A stretch of DNA of 55,674 nucleotides, from the NCBI RefSeq assembly GCF_003996855.1, contig NZ_NRQY01000001.1, positions 1,200,274 to 1,255,947 on the forward strand, written 5' to 3'. The DNA comes from Morganella morganii (GTDB lineage: Bacteria; Pseudomonadota; Gammaproteobacteria; Enterobacterales; Enterobacteriaceae). This document shows positions 1 through 10,577 of the stretch, one piece after another (the first letter of the stretch is position 1; every line of letters begins with the position of its first letter). Under the pieces are notes generated by a model. That model did no database searches. It was not told where the DNA came from and saw only the letters and a program-made list of their open reading frames with translations. The position numbers and the translations under genes are program-made.

Positions 1-120
1 CTTGCGGACACGTCGGATCACTTCAGACAGTTCATCTTTCTGATAACGGTCACAAATAGCACTGCAATCGGTATGGTTTTGTATCGCGCGGGAAATATAG
101 TCTGCCAGCATCATGCTCAT
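1..120 (-). CDS. Unidentified protein, N-terminal 40 residues (cut by window edge)
   Basis: An open frame reads leftward from an ATG at 118-120 to the window edge without a stop. It begins MSMMLADYISRAI and continues with a charged, helical-looking stretch containing two cysteines (about residues 19 and 23). I do not recognise the family. There is a good sigma-70 promoter just upstream (145-173), so expression is plausible, but the ribosome binding site is weak. ATG codons at residues 3 and 4 are alternative starts. It is divergent from the sodB side. In E. coli grxD and ydhO lie here, and this protein resembles neither as far as I can judge. Confidence 0.5.
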   Translation of the reverse strand, partial: MSMMLADYISRAIQNHTDCSAICDRYQKDELSEVIRRVRK

Positions 121-144
121 TCTTGTACTTTTGTCATAGCCGGG

Positions 145-173
145 ATTGTAAAGGACCGGAGGCCGGTTGACAA
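145..173 (-). promoter_or_regulatory. Sigma-70 promoter for the leftward gene
   Basis: On the minus strand TTGTCA (168-173) and TACAAT (145-150) are separated by exactly 17 bases, a near-consensus sigma-70 promoter. Transcription would start near 138, giving a leader of about 18 nt before the ATG at 120. The spacer contains an imperfect ACCGG/CCGGT inverted repeat that could be an operator. Confidence 0.6.
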
Positions 174-277
174 ACAGCGGCCGCGGTCACGCTTTCCGTA
201 AAATGGTCAAATTTGCCCGGATTTAAGCCCGTAAACCCGTTATATTTATATTTCCGCAGTCATACGGAGAAAACAGA

Positions 278-385
278 ATGAAACGACTCTATAACCGGAT
301 CTGCCGCCATAAGCTGTACACCCTGCTTATCGCCTTTATTGTGACGGATATCATTCTGTGGGCGATTTTATCTTTCACGATGTGA
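278..385 (+). CDS. Small single-pass membrane protein (35 aa), uncharacterised
   Basis: ATG at 278 is preceded by CGGAGA (265-270) at good spacing, and the frame closes with TGA at 383-385. The product starts with a basic, Cys-containing segment (MKRLYNRICRHK). About 20 hydrophobic residues follow, ending in ILWAILSFTM, so a single inner-membrane helix with a positive N-terminus is predicted. I cannot match it to a named small protein. It sits in the same direction just upstream of sodB, with 121 bases between its stop and the sodB start, so it could be cotranscribed or lie in an independent unit. That it is a gene rests on the start signal and the membrane-helix composition. Confidence 0.55.
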   Translation: MKRLYNRICRHKLYTLLIAFIVTDIILWAILSFTM

Positions 386-506
386 ATAACATCCCCGGTA
401 TTTCACGCTGTTTTTTATGACAAAACTTGTTAAGATAATTCGCAGAATAATAACAGTAACCCGTCGGTGATGAGGCTGCTGATTTAACCTTAACAAGGAG
501 AATGCA

Positions 507-1085
507 ATGTCGTTTGAATTACCTGCACTGCCTTATGCAAAAAATGCATTAGAGCCACATATTTCTGAAGAAACACTGGAATACCACTACGGTAAACACC
601 ACAACACCTATGTGGTTAATCTGAATAATCTGATCAAAGGCACCGCATTTGAAGGTAAGTCACTGGAAGAGATTATTAAAACCTCTGATGCCGGTATCTT
701 CAATAACGCCGCCCAGGTCTGGAACCACACGTTCTACTGGCACTGCCTGGCACCAAACGCCGGTGGCGGGCCAACCGGCAAAATCGCTGACGCAATTAAC
801 AGCACATTCGGTTCATTTGCTGAATTTAAACAGCAGTTTACCGATGCCGCAGTGAAAAACTTCGGTGCCGGCTGGACATGGCTGGTGAAAAAAGCAGACG
901 GCAGCCTGGCTATCGTGAATACCTCTAACGCGGCAACCCCGATCAGCGGTAACGATAAACCAATCTTAACCGTCGATGTCTGGGAACACGCTTATTATAT
1001 CGACTACCGTAATGCCCGTCCTAAATACCTGGAAAACTTCTGGGCATTAGTAAACTGGAAATTTGCGGAAGAAAATCTGGCGTAA
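507..1085 (+). CDS. sodB: Superoxide dismutase [Fe]
   Basis: Cytoplasmic iron superoxide dismutase, which converts superoxide to hydrogen peroxide and oxygen. The 192-residue length is usual for the family. The metal ligands are visible: His27 in EYHYGKHHNTY, the His of NHTFYWHC (about 74), and Asp/His of DVWEHAYY (about 157 and 161). The FeSOD-type N-terminus SFELPALPYAKNAL follows the start. A strong Shine-Dalgarno (AAGGAG, 495-500) precedes ATG 507. In E. coli sodB is positively linked to iron through Fur and the sRNA RyhB, which pairs around this start. Whether that applies here cannot be seen directly. The gene appears monocistronic, with a terminator 25 bases downstream. Confidence 0.97.
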   Translation: MSFELPALPYAKNALEPHISEETLEYHYGKHHNTYVVNLNNLIKGTAFEGKSLEEIIKTSDAGIFNNAAQVWNHTFYWHCLAPNAGGGPTGKIADAINSTFGSFAEFKQQFTDAAVKNFGAGWTWLVKKADGSLAIVNTSNAATPISGNDKPILTVDVWEHAYYIDYRNARPKYLENFWALVNWKFAEENLA

Positions 1086-1110
1086 TCCGGTAACAAAATA
1101 CAGTTGATCA

Positions 1111-1137
1111 AAAAAGGGCGGAATATTCCGCCCTTTT
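1111..1137 (+). terminator. Bidirectional terminator, sodB / ynhF
   Basis: The perfect inverted repeat GGGCGGAATATTCCGCCC (1116-1133) is flanked by A-rich and T-rich tracts. It can terminate sodB on the plus strand and the convergent ynhF on the minus strand. Confidence 0.85.
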
Positions 1138-1153
1138 ATATTGATGGGGTGTA

Positions 1154-1237
1154 TCAGAAAAGCATTGTTGCAAACAATACGATCATAACCAGTGCCGCAA
1201 CCGCGGTTGACAAACCATATTTCAGATCTGTATCCAT
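1154..1237 (-). CDS. ynhF: YnhF family small membrane protein (27 aa)
   Basis: ATG at 1235-1237 on the minus strand is preceded by GGAGATAAGA, a strong ribosome binding site. The 27-residue product begins MDTDLKYGLST and continues as one hydrophobic helix ending ATMLF. E. coli YnhF (29 aa, starting MSTDLKFSL) is a known small inner-membrane protein encoded in the same place, between sodB/ydhP and purR, and the N-terminal pattern matches it. Its molecular role is not established. The frame is too short for ordinary gene finding and is largely hidden by a longer spurious frame on the same strand. Confidence 0.85.
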   Translation of the reverse strand: MDTDLKYGLSTAVAALVMIVLFATMLF

Positions 1238-1449
1238 TCTTATCTCCAAAATAGCTGCTTATTGACCAACGATGATTACCTGACATCCTGAATCATCAAA
1301 ATAATTAAAACAGATGGTCCGGCCGGAAAACCCGGATAGCTGACCATATCAATAACCATAGCACAGGTGATATTTTTTATTTTTGACCCGGATCAGACAA
1401 CAATGCCTGTTTTTACAGAAATTTTTCTATTGTTACCGCATAATGGCAC

Positions 1450-1470
1450 TATAATAGCAATCGATTAACC
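1450..1470 (+). promoter_or_regulatory. purR -10 element and PurR operator
   Basis: TATAAT at 1450-1455 is followed at once by TAGCAATCGATTAACC (1455-1470). This matches the core of the PUR box (GCAANCGNTT) and would lie over the transcription start. PurR autorepression is established in E. coli; the assignment here is by sequence match. No clear -35 hexamer is visible at standard spacing. Confidence 0.6.
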
Positions 1471-1513
1471 GAATAATAAAATACAGACCGGCAGGTCAGG
1501 AGTTGTTTTCATC

Positions 1514-2539
1514 ATGGCAACGATTAAAGATGTGGCTAAGCGCTCGGGCGTCTCCACCACAACCGTCTCCCATGTCATCAATAATACCCGTTTCGTTGCG
1601 GAAGAAACGAAGGCGGCTGTCTGGGCTGCAATCAAAGAACTGCACTATTCACCAAGCGCTGTGGCGCGCAGTCTGAAAGTCAATAACACCAAGTCCATCG
1701 GACTGCTGGCCACCTCCAGTGAAGCCCCGTATTTCGCGGAAGTGATTGAGGCTGTGGAAAACAGCTGCTACAGCAAAGGCTATACCCTGGTGCTGTGCAA
1801 CTCACACAATAATCCTGACAAACAGAAAGCCTATCTGGCGATGCTGGCGCAGAAACGTGTCGATGGTCTGCTGGTGATGTGTTCTGAATACCCGGATCAG
1901 CTGATTGCCATGCTGGAAGGCTACCGCAATATTCCGATGGTGGTGATGGACTGGGGCAAAGCACGCGGGGATTTCACCGACGCAATTATTGATAACGCCC
2001 TGCACGGCGGTTATCTCGCCGGCCGTTACCTGATTGAACGCGGTCACCGCGATATCGCGGTCATTCCGGGGCCGCTTGAACGCAATACCGGCGGGAATCG
2101 CCTTGAAGGATTCAACAAAGCAATGAAAGAGGCCGGTATCACAGTACGTGATGAATGGATTATTCAGGGTGATTTTGAACCGGATTCCGGTTATCAGGCC
2201 ATGACCCGGATTTTATCCGGTAAACAGCGGCCGACCGCAGTCTTCTGCGGCGGTGATGCCATGGCCATGGGCGCAATCTGTGCCGCCGATGAAATGGGTC
2301 TGCGTGTACCGCAGGATATTTCTGTGATCGGGTATGACAATATCCGTAACGCCCGTTACTTTACCCCGGCCCTGACCACCATCCACCAGCCGAAAGAGCG
2401 TCTGGGACAGATGGCGCTGACCATGCTGCTCGACCGTATCGTCAATAAACGCGAAGACGCGCAGACCATTGAGGTGCATCCGCGCCTGGTCGAACGCCGC
2501 TCCGTGGCGGATGGTCCGTTTATCGACTACCGCCGCTGA
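1514..2539 (+). CDS. purR: HTH-type purine repressor PurR
   Basis: LacI-family repressor of purine and pyrimidine synthesis genes, which uses hypoxanthine or guanine as corepressor. Length is 341 residues, identical to E. coli PurR. The N-terminal helix-turn-helix ([21 protein letters not shown], roughly residues 1-25) and the hinge helix around [11 protein letters not shown] (residues 46-56) are intact. A periplasmic-binding-protein-like ligand domain follows, with the conserved [10 protein letters not shown] and [11 protein letters not shown] segments. A PurR operator overlaps its own promoter. The stop lies 3 bases from the stop of the convergent punR, with no terminator between them. Confidence 0.97.
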   Translation: MATIKDVAKRSGVSTTTVSHVINNTRFVAEETKAAVWAAIKELHYSPSAVARSLKVNNTKSIGLLATSSEAPYFAEVIEAVENSCYSKGYTLVLCNSHNNPDKQKAYLAMLAQKRVDGLLVMCSEYPDQLIAMLEGYRNIPMVVMDWGKARGDFTDAIIDNALHGGYLAGRYLIERGHRDIAVIPGPLERNTGGNRLEGFNKAMKEAGITVRDEWIIQGDFEPDSGYQAMTRILSGKQRPTAVFCGGDAMAMGAICAADEMGLRVPQDISVIGYDNIRNARYFTPALTTIHQPKERLGQMALTMLLDRIVNKREDAQTIEVHPRLVERRSVADGPFIDYRR

Positions 2540-2542
2540 GGA

Positions 2543-3445
2543 TCAGCGCAGCCATTCGGCATTGAGTGTCTCGCTGTCCCCGAGGTAATCGAGCAGCCAG
2601 CTCAGTGCCGGTGAGGTGTCTTTATCCACCCAGGTGATACAGCACGGGCTGTCCGGCAGCGGCTGTTCTATCTTCAGTGCGGTCAGCCGCCCCTGAGCAA
2701 TCAGCGGATCGGCGCGGTGTGCGGGCATCATCGCCGCACACAGGCCGGCCTCCACGCAGGCAATTCCGCGATCCCAGTCCGGTACCACCAGACGGCGCTG
2801 ATTATCCAGTGCCCAGGTATCGCGCTTCGGCAGGGAACGCGAGGTATCTTCCAGACATAAACTCGGGTACGGCACCATTTCTTCATTCGACAGGACATGC
2901 CCGGCAGAGGCCAGCGGATGTGCCGGACTGACCACCGCACGCCACGGCATAAACCCCATATCGCGGAAATTATAGCGCTCACCAATCGGTGACGCGCGGG
3001 TCGCACCGATAGCCACATCAACCCGTCTGTCCACCAGCGCATCCCATACACCGTTAAATACCTCCGGATAAATATACAGCTCGATATCCGGAAAATGATG
3101 ATAAAAATCCAGCAGAAGTCGCGTTATCCGTTCCGGTTTTACGATACAGTCAACAGCGATACTGAACTGCCCGCGCCAGCCGTTGGCAATCATCTGACAC
3201 TGATGGCGTGTGGATTTCATTTTTTTGATGACATCACGCGCTTCTTTGACAAACAGTACCCCGGCGGGTGTCAGTTCAACATCCCGGTGACGCCGTTCAA
3301 ACAGCGGAACTGCCAGCCACTCTTCCAGCTGGCGCACACTGTAGCTGATAGCGGAAGGCACCCGGTGCAGTTCCTCTGCCGCGGCACTGAAACTGCCTGT
3401 ACGTGCCACCGCGTCCACTACATCCAGTGTATATTCTGACCACAT
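2543..3445 (-). CDS. punR: LysR-type regulator PunR (YdhB)
   Basis: LysR-family transcriptional regulator. The start is set at the ATG reading MWSEYTLDVVDAVA because AAGGAAGG stands 4 bases upstream and E. coli YdhB begins MWSEYSL; a five-residue-longer frame exists. The winged HTH occupies roughly residues 1-60 (SFSAAAEELHRVPSAISYSV) and an effector domain follows. In E. coli YdhB is PunR, the purine-nucleoside-responsive activator of punC. The divergent neighbour here is the punC homologue, so the regulator-transporter pair is kept. LysR proteins usually bind in the shared intergenic space, here 121 bases. Confidence 0.9.
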   Translation of the reverse strand: MWSEYTLDVVDAVARTGSFSAAAEELHRVPSAISYSVRQLEEWLAVPLFERRHRDVELTPAGVLFVKEARDVIKKMKSTRHQCQMIANGWRGQFSIAVDCIVKPERITRLLLDFYHHFPDIELYIYPEVFNGVWDALVDRRVDVAIGATRASPIGERYNFRDMGFMPWRAVVSPAHPLASAGHVLSNEEMVPYPSLCLEDTSRSLPKRDTWALDNQRRLVVPDWDRGIACVEAGLCAAMMPAHRADPLIAQGRLTALKIEQPLPDSPCCITWVDKDTSPALSWLLDYLGDSETLNAEWLR

Positions 3446-3566
3446 AATCCTTCCTTTCAAAAATTTTCACAGCAATGTGCAAATAATAACGTTTTACAAA
3501 GAAAAACTCGAATAGTTAAAATAACAACTCACGCATTACACTTATTTAACATTCAGGTATTTTTCT

Positions 3567-4778
3567 GTGACTGTCAACAAATCGCCTTCCCGCGGCTTTC
3601 TCTTTTATCTCGCCGGACTCAGTATGCTGGGTTATCTCGCGATTGATATGTATCTGCCTGCATTCGGTATGATGCAGGACTCTCTGAACTCCACTGCCAG
3701 CGCTATCAGCGCCAGTCTGAGTATCTTCCTAGTCGGGTTTGCTATCGGCCAGCTGTTATGGGGGCCACTCTCCGATAAAATCGGCCGCAAGCCGGTTCTG
3801 CTGATGGGCCTGAGCCTGTTTGCCCTGAGCTGTCTGGCGATGGTCTGGGTGTCCACCCCGGCACAATTATTATTACTCCGTTTTGTGCAGGCCGTGAGTG
3901 TCTGCTCTGCTGCTGTCACCTGGCAGGCGCTGGTTATCGACCGTTATGACGACCACCGCGCACAGCGTGTTTTTGCCGCGATTATGCCGCTGGTGGCACT
4001 CTCTCCGGCGCTGGCACCGTTACTGGGCGCATGGCTGCTTAACCACGGCGGCTGGCATGAAATTTTCCTCGTGCTCGGCGGTATCACCCTGCTGGTGCTG
4101 ATCCCGACCCTGATGCTGAAAGAAAAGCATCACAGCGCGCCGGATGCAGCCAAAACAAAAAAACAGAAAATCTCCTTCTTTCGCTTGCTGAAATCCCCGG
4201 TATACAGCGGTAACGTGCTGATTTACGCTGCATGCAGCGCCGGTTTCTTTGCCTGGCTGACCGGCTCACCGTTTATTCTGCGCGATATGGGCTATAACCC
4301 GAATGATATCGGCCTGAGCTATATCCCGCAGACCATCGCCTTTATGGTCGGGGGCTACGGCTGCCGTGCCCTGCTGTCCCGGATTAACGGCAAAGCACTG
4401 CTGCCGTTCCTGCTGGCCGGTTATACGATCAGTATGATCGGTCTGTATGCTATGGCGAAATTCAGTAACCCGTCACTGGTGGCGATTCTGATCCCGTTCT
4501 GCTTTATGGCGGCAATGAACGGGGCGTCTTACCCGATTGCGGTATCAAACGCCCTCGCGGTCTATCCGGAACACAGCGGTAAAGCGGCGGCATTACAGAA
4601 TGCGATTCAGCTCGGTTTATGCTCCGCGATCAGTTTCCTGGTCTCTGCCCTGATGCATACACCTCTGCTCTCCACCACCGCAGTGATGGCGGCAACCGTG
4701 GTACTGGCTATCGGCGGTTATATTATCCAGCGCCGCCCTTCGCGCACCAGCGTGACTATTGCGGAACAAAATCAATAA
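3567..4778 (+). CDS. punC: Purine nucleoside MFS transporter PunC (YdhC)
   Basis: Major facilitator superfamily transporter of the Bcr/CflA-type drug/proton group, 403 residues with 12 predicted membrane helices. The signature [14 protein letters not shown] lies between helices 2 and 3. E. coli YdhC (PunC) is implicated in purine nucleoside uptake and was earlier annotated as a drug efflux protein; function here is by homology. The start codon is GTG (3567). It is divergent from punR, its likely activator, and is followed by a strong terminator. Confidence 0.9.
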   Translation: MTVNKSPSRGFLFYLAGLSMLGYLAIDMYLPAFGMMQDSLNSTASAISASLSIFLVGFAIGQLLWGPLSDKIGRKPVLLMGLSLFALSCLAMVWVSTPAQLLLLRFVQAVSVCSAAVTWQALVIDRYDDHRAQRVFAAIMPLVALSPALAPLLGAWLLNHGGWHEIFLVLGGITLLVLIPTLMLKEKHHSAPDAAKTKKQKISFFRLLKSPVYSGNVLIYAACSAGFFAWLTGSPFILRDMGYNPNDIGLSYIPQTIAFMVGGYGCRALLSRINGKALLPFLLAGYTISMIGLYAMAKFSNPSLVAILIPFCFMAAMNGASYPIAVSNALAVYPEHSGKAAALQNAIQLGLCSAISFLVSALMHTPLLSTTAVMAATVVLAIGGYIIQRRPSRTSVTIAEQNQ

Positions 4779-4811
4779 ATTACATTAGTTATTAAGAATA
4801 TTCCTAATTAC

Positions 4812-4838
4812 AGGCCGTACTCATGTACGGCCTTTTTT
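4812..4838 (+). terminator. punC intrinsic terminator
   Basis: The stem AGGCCGTAC / GTACGGCCT with loop TCAT (4812-4833) is followed by a run of T (to 4838). Confidence 0.9.
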
Positions 4839-4863
4839 GTCATTGAATTTTAATTTCAGGCTC

Positions 4864-4871
4864 CTATACTT
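4864..4871 (+). promoter_or_regulatory. Possible sigma-S type -10 of cfa
   Basis: CTATACTT within TCCTATACTTTTC fits the extended -10 element favoured by sigma-S. cfa is sigma-S dependent in E. coli. The implied leader of about 165 nt is long, as in the long E. coli cfa transcript targeted by sRNAs. A 6-4-6 palindrome (TTAACG ATTA CGTTAA, 4918-4933) lies inside the leader and its role is unknown. Confidence 0.35.
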
Positions 4872-5043
4872 TTCTCACAATTCGTTTTAAATCCGGATTT
4901 TGAGCTTTGTTTTTGCCTTAACGATTACGTTAATACGCAGACTGTCACCTGATGACGGCCAATCACCCCGGTTCTTTCGTTTCCGCGCAAAACGTCATAA
5001 ATAAAGCTCTCAGAATCCCGCTTTGATAAAAATTGGAGATAAT

Positions 5044-6207
5044 ATGAGTTCTGATTGTGTCGAAAATCAAAAAATACCTGCCGACTCCTGGCAGCGGATT
5101 GCCTCCGATCTTTTAGACGAAGCCGGCATTGAGATTAATGGTTCCCGCCCTTTCGATATTCAGGTGCATAACAACCAGTTCTTTAAACGCGTATTACAGC
5201 AAGGCTCGATGGGACTGGGTGAAAGCTATATGGACGGCTGGTGGGACTGTGAGCGGTTAGATATTTTCTTTCAGCGGGTATTGCGCGCCGGCCTGGAAAA
5301 TAAACTGCCGCAGAATATCAACGATATTATAAAAATCGCCATGGCCCGTCTGCGTAATCTGCAAACCAAAAAACGGGCGCGGATTGTCGGTGAAGAACAT
5401 TATGATCTGGGTAATGACCTGTTTGAGCTGATGCTCGACCCTTATATGCAATATTCCTGCGGCTACTGGAAAGATCTCAGTGATGACCCCGCCAATCTGG
5501 CGCAGGCGCAGGCGCAGAAACTGCATCTCATCTGTGAAAAATTACAGCTGAAACCGGGGATGCAGCTGCTGGATATCGGCTGTGGCTGGGGCGGACTGGC
5601 GGCGTATGCCGCGAAACACTTTGGTGTGTCAGTCACCGGTGTGACTATTTCTGCCGAGCAGCAGAAATATGCACAGACACGCTGTGCAGATCTTGATGTG
5701 AATATTATTCTGGAAGATTACCGTGATTTGTATGAGCAATATGACCGGATAGTGTCTGTCGGGATGTTTGAACACGTCGGACCGAAAAATTACGCCACCT
5801 ATTTCGATGTGGTCAGTCGTAATCTGAAACCGGACGGACTGTTTTTACTTCACACCATCGGTTCAAACCGCAATAAAGTGAATGTGGATGCCTGGATTGG
5901 CAAATATATTTTCCCGAACGGCTGTCTGCCGTCTGTACAGAATATCGGCGACAGCAGTGAAAATAAATTAGTGATGGAAGACTGGCATAATTTCGGAGCC
6001 GATTATGACCGGACACTGATGGCATGGCATTCCCGTTTTCTGGCAGCCTGGCCGTCACTGGAAAATAATTACACCCCGCGCTTTAAACGGATGTTCACTT
6101 ATTATCTCAATGCCTGTGCCGGTGCATTTCGTGCCCGTGATATTCAGCTGTGGCAGATATTATGGAGCCCGCAGGGTTGTGAGGGCGGATTACGCGTTCC
6201 GCGCTGA
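5044..6207 (+). CDS. cfa: Cyclopropane-fatty-acyl-phospholipid synthase
   Basis: Transfers a methylene group from S-adenosylmethionine to unsaturated acyl chains of membrane phospholipids in stationary phase and acid stress. The start is placed at ATG 5044 (MSSDCVE), with GGAGAT just upstream and agreement with E. coli Cfa (MSSSCIE). A frame seven codons longer exists but lacks a ribosome binding site. The product is 387 residues against 382 in E. coli. The SAM-binding motif LLDIGCGWGGLAAYAA is present near residue 175. The bicarbonate/active-site context MQYSCGYWKD, MFEHVGPKNY and LLHTIGS is also intact. It is a single gene with its own terminator. Confidence 0.97.
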   Translation: MSSDCVENQKIPADSWQRIASDLLDEAGIEINGSRPFDIQVHNNQFFKRVLQQGSMGLGESYMDGWWDCERLDIFFQRVLRAGLENKLPQNINDIIKIAMARLRNLQTKKRARIVGEEHYDLGNDLFELMLDPYMQYSCGYWKDLSDDPANLAQAQAQKLHLICEKLQLKPGMQLLDIGCGWGGLAAYAAKHFGVSVTGVTISAEQQKYAQTRCADLDVNIILEDYRDLYEQYDRIVSVGMFEHVGPKNYATYFDVVSRNLKPDGLFLLHTIGSNRNKVNVDAWIGKYIFPNGCLPSVQNIGDSSENKLVMEDWHNFGADYDRTLMAWHSRFLAAWPSLENNYTPRFKRMFTYYLNACAGAFRARDIQLWQILWSPQGCEGGLRVPR

Positions 6208-6222
6208 TATATTATCCGTAAT

Positions 6223-6262
6223 AAAAAATCCGGTCTGACAATAATCAGTACCGGATTTTTTT
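6223..6262 (+). terminator. Terminator between cfa and ribE (bidirectional)
   Basis: AAATCCGGT (6226-6234) and ACCGGATTT (6250-6258) form the stem. An A run precedes it and a T run follows (to 6262), so it can serve cfa and the convergent ribE. Confidence 0.85.
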
Positions 6263-6275
6263 AATCTGAATAAAA

Positions 6276-6941
6276 TCAGATTTGCGGCTTTTCAGTTACT
6301 GCCGGTGGTGTCAGGCTTTCCTGCAACTGCTGCATTTTCTGCGCCAGTACCCGCTCGGTGGTATCTACAATTGCCTGGGTCTGCGGATCCAGCTCAATAT
6401 TCACTTTATCACCCAGCCGTTTTTTACCCAGCGTGGTGCGTTCACGGGTTTCCGGAATCAGATGCACACAGAAACGGTTATTCACCACATCCCCGATAGT
6501 CAGGCTGATTCCGTCAATACCGACAAACCCTTTGTGCAGAATATATTTCATCAGTGATTTATCTTCGATGCGCAGCCAGATCTGATAATTATTTTCAGAG
6601 ACAAAAATTTTGGCAATTTCCGCCGTAGTGACAATATGACCAGACATAATATGTCCGCCGATTTCATCACCGTATTTTGCCGCTCTTTCCAGATTGACCA
6701 CATCTCCGGTTTTAACACTGCCGAGGTTAGTCAGTCTTAAGGTTTCCTTAACCAGATCAAAACTGATTAAATCCCCGTCTGTTTTTGTGACTGTCAGACA
6801 ACAGCCGTTATGCGCCACTGATGCGCCCGTTTCTATCCCGGTCAGCATTTCCGGCGGAAATTTCACAGTGTGAGTACGAAAATTTTCTTTTTCTTCAATG
6901 GCGACGACGGGGCCTGTGCCTTGTACAATCCCGGTAAACAT
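6276..6941 (-). CDS. ribE: Riboflavin synthase, alpha chain
   Basis: Dismutates two 6,7-dimethyl-8-ribityllumazine molecules to riboflavin plus the pyrimidinedione precursor. The 221 residues contain the two tandem lumazine-binding repeats, [10 protein letters not shown] (from residue 1) and [15 protein letters not shown] (from about residue 94). Each carries the conserved [13 protein letters not shown] or [12 protein letters not shown] type segment. The C-terminal trimerisation helix is somewhat longer than in E. coli (213 aa). E. coli literature uses both ribE and ribC for this gene. It is divergent from mdtK with about 210 bases between the starts. Confidence 0.96.
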   Translation of the reverse strand: MFTGIVQGTGPVVAIEEKENFRTHTVKFPPEMLTGIETGASVAHNGCCLTVTKTDGDLISFDLVKETLRLTNLGSVKTGDVVNLERAAKYGDEIGGHIMSGHIVTTAEIAKIFVSENNYQIWLRIEDKSLMKYILHKGFVGIDGISLTIGDVVNNRFCVHLIPETRERTTLGKKRLGDKVNIELDPQTQAIVDTTERVLAQKMQQLQESLTPPAVTEKPQI

Positions 6942-7152
6942 GCGGATCTCCAGTCAGTATTCGGATAGATTTATCCAGTTTATCCTGAAACAAAAAATTA
7001 AACAGCCCTTCCCGTTACATCCCGCACATTTAATTCTGTTGGCTTGTATTTGATTACTCGCTAGAATGACTTTTCCGCTTGATCCGGAAATATGTTACGT
7101 ATCTCGGAAAGTCTTTCCTCCTCCTTTTATCAGAATAAATAAGGTGTGTTAC

Positions 7153-8526
7153 GTGCAGAAGTATTTAAAAGAAGCGCGTACTTTGCTGGCTCTTGGTATT
7201 CCCGTTATTATCGCGCAATTTACACAAACAGCGATGGGCGTGGTTGACACTGTGATGGCCGGCAGAGTCAGTGCGACAGACATGTCCGCCGTGGCTGTCG
7301 GTACCTCCATCTGGCTGCCCGCTATCCTGTTCGGCCACGGCCTGCTGATGGCACTGACCCCGGTGGTCGCACAGCTTAACGGCTCCGGGCGGCGTCCGAT
7401 GATTGCCAATCAGATCCGTCAGGGTATGTGGCTGGCGGCATTTTTATCCGTCCTGGTCATCGCGGTGCTCTATAACAGCCGTTACATTATTGAAAATATG
7501 CCGCATATTGACCCGGTTCTGGCTGAAAAAGCCGTCGGGTTCACCCACGCCATTATGTGGGGTGCGCCGGGCTATCTGTTTTATCAGGTGCTGCGCAGTC
7601 AGTGTGAAGGGTTGTCGAAAACCAAACCGGGGATGGTGATTGGTTTTCTCGGCCTGCTGGTTAATATCCCGGTCAACTATATCTTTATTTACGGAAAATT
7701 CGGCGCACCTGCCCTCGGCGGTGTCGGGTGCGGTGTCGCGACCGCTTCTGTATTCTGGGCAATGTTCCTGTTTATGCGCTGGTATGTGAAGCATACCCGC
7801 TCACAGCGGGATGTGCAGCCGAAAGCCCGTTTTACCCCGCCGGACTGGGCAGTGATGAAGCGGATCACGCAGCTTGGCCTGCCGATTGCCCTGGCGCTGT
7901 TCTTTGAGGTCACGCTGTTTGCCATCGTTGCCCTGCTGGTTGCACCATTAGGCGTCACCGCAGTAGCCGGGCATCAGATTGCCCTGAACTTCAGCTCGCT
8001 GATGTTTATGTTCCCGATTTCTCTGGGGATCGCCACGACTATCCGTATCGGCTTTAACCTCGGGAAAAATTCCACGGAGAAAGCGCGGGTATCCGCCTAT
8101 ACCGGGCTGGGTGTCGGGCTGATGATAGCCGCTGTGACGGCGCTCTTTACGGTGCTGTTCCGTGAGCCTATCGCCCTGCTGTACAACGATAATCCGGAAG
8201 TGGTGATTATGGCCTCCGGTCTGATGCTGTTTGCCGGTATTTACCAGTTGTCGGATTCCGTTCAGGTTATCGGTGCCGGTGTGCTGCGCGGTTATAAGGA
8301 CACGCGCGCCATCTTCTATATTACCTTTACGGCTTACTGGGTTCTCGGTCTGCCATCCGGTTATCTCCTTGGTCTGACTGACCTTGTAGTCCCGGCGATG
8401 GGCCCTGCCGGGTTCTGGATCGGTTTTATTATCGGATTAACCGCCGCCGCTATCGGTATGGCATGCCGTATCCTGTGGTTACAGAAACAGCCGGACAGTT
8501 TTATCCTGCAACGCGCCGGTCGTTAA
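7153..8526 (+). CDS. mdtK: MATE multidrug efflux pump MdtK/NorM
   Basis: Sodium- or proton-driven multidrug and toxin extrusion pump of the inner membrane, exporting fluoroquinolones and other cationic compounds in its family. The start is put at GTG 7153 (reading VQKYLKEA) because AAGG lies at 7142-7145 and E. coli MdtK begins MQKYISEA. This gives exactly the E. coli length of 457 residues. A longer frame reaching ATG 7066 exists but would add a non-hydrophobic extension. Twelve membrane helices in two MatE halves are apparent, with conserved [14 protein letters not shown] and [19 protein letters not shown]. Confidence 0.94.
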   Translation: MQKYLKEARTLLALGIPVIIAQFTQTAMGVVDTVMAGRVSATDMSAVAVGTSIWLPAILFGHGLLMALTPVVAQLNGSGRRPMIANQIRQGMWLAAFLSVLVIAVLYNSRYIIENMPHIDPVLAEKAVGFTHAIMWGAPGYLFYQVLRSQCEGLSKTKPGMVIGFLGLLVNIPVNYIFIYGKFGAPALGGVGCGVATASVFWAMFLFMRWYVKHTRSQRDVQPKARFTPPDWAVMKRITQLGLPIALALFFEVTLFAIVALLVAPLGVTAVAGHQIALNFSSLMFMFPISLGIATTIRIGFNLGKNSTEKARVSAYTGLGVGLMIAAVTALFTVLFREPIALLYNDNPEVVIMASGLMLFAGIYQLSDSVQVIGAGVLRGYKDTRAIFYITFTAYWVLGLPSGYLLGLTDLVVPAMGPAGFWIGFIIGLTAAAIGMACRILWLQKQPDSFILQRAGR

Positions 8527-8537
8527 CGGTTTTTGAC

Positions 8538-8609
8538 GGGGAAAATGCACAGTTTTCAGTCCGATAGCATTAAATACGAGCAGTCGGACAAGAAAATGTG
8601 TTTTTCCCC
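8538..8609. repeat. Long imperfect hairpin between mdtK and tRNA-Val
   Basis: Nested complementary arms are read directly: GGGGAAAA (8538-8545) with TTTTCCCC (8602-8609); CACA (8548-8551) with TGTG (8597-8600); TTTTC (8553-8557) with GAAAA (8592-8596); GTCCGA (8559-8564) with TCGGAC (8584-8589). A 19-nt loop closes it. About 23-24 pairs form in 72 nt with small bulges. There is no T run after it, so it is not an ordinary terminator. It could be an mdtK 3' stabiliser, a processing site or a small repetitive element. No second copy was noticed in the window. Confidence 0.6.
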
Positions 8610-8671
8610 TTGCAAGAACCGGCTCTGATCGTTAATATTCGTCCCCGTTGTCAGCGAAGATATTAAAGAAT

Positions 8672-8748
8672 GCGTCCATAGCTCAGTTGGTTAGAGCACC
8701 ACCTTGACATGGTGGGGGTCGGTGGTTCGAGTCCACTTGGACGCACCA
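8672..8748 (+). tRNA. valV: tRNA-Val (anticodon GAC)
   Basis: A 77-nt cloverleaf with acceptor GCGTCCA / TGGACGC, D-arm AGCTCAGTTGGTTAGAGC, and anticodon arm CCACC TTGACAT GGTGG with GAC at 8706-8708. The T-arm is GGTGG TTCGAGT CCACT and CCA is encoded. It closely matches E. coli valV/valW, which lie in the same interval as a tandem pair; only one copy is present here. Confidence 0.97.
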
Positions 8749-8918
8749 TTTCTCAGCAGTTCTGTTTTCTCTCCCTCTTCAGTTCATTTGATTTTTAATC
8801 AGCTACCCTATTCTGTTTTCACTGTACTTCTGCATATCAATACGGCTGATTTCTTGCGTTACCGCAAAAATGTTAATTTATTTCTGATTTTATGATTCAA
8901 ATCACACTAATAACCCTC

Positions 8919-8952
8919 TATAATGCCCGCATAGTTGTTGAATGGATTCAGC
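8919..8952 (+). promoter_or_regulatory. pykF promoter (-10) with Cra operator
   Basis: TATAAT at 8919-8924 is followed by a Cra site at 8939-8952. On the minus strand the site reads GCTGAATCCATTCA and fits every position of RSTGAAWCSNTHHW. It would sit just downstream of the start (about +9 to +22), consistent with repression, as Cra represses pykF in E. coli. The remaining 5' region to 9136 is about 180 nt. It contains a small GCGTG/CACGC hairpin (8983-9000), a second TATACT (9001-9006), and nothing else I can assign. 8749-8890 shows no gene. Confidence 0.75.
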
Positions 8953-9136
8953 TTGCTGATTTACAAGCACTGAAACAGAGAGGCGTGATAAAAAACACGC
9001 TATACTGAATTTGTTTTTTTACAAAAACGACTAATTTTAATAACCGGGGATTCCGACAATTGCCTATTCTTACCGGTATGGTGTGAATGCAGGCGGTTGT
9101 TCACTATTTACTCTCAATAACTGTAGATGGGCTGTC

Positions 9137-10549
<1,413 letters not shown>

Positions 10550-10577
10550 TTTTTTCAGTATTATCTGAATTAATGAG

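Noticed and set aside
1047..1286. Minus-strand frame of 79 codons over the sodB end
   Set aside because: It spans the terminator and the ynhF gene in another frame; ynhF has the ribosome site and homology.
4918..4933. TTAACG-ATTA-CGTTAA palindrome in the cfa leader as a PurR or Cra site
   Set aside because: It fits neither consensus; left as an unassigned palindrome.
8892..8905. FNR-like ATGAT-N4-ATCAC before pykF
   Set aside because: Two mismatches to TTGAT-N4-ATCAA, and centred near -32, not the activating -41.5 position.
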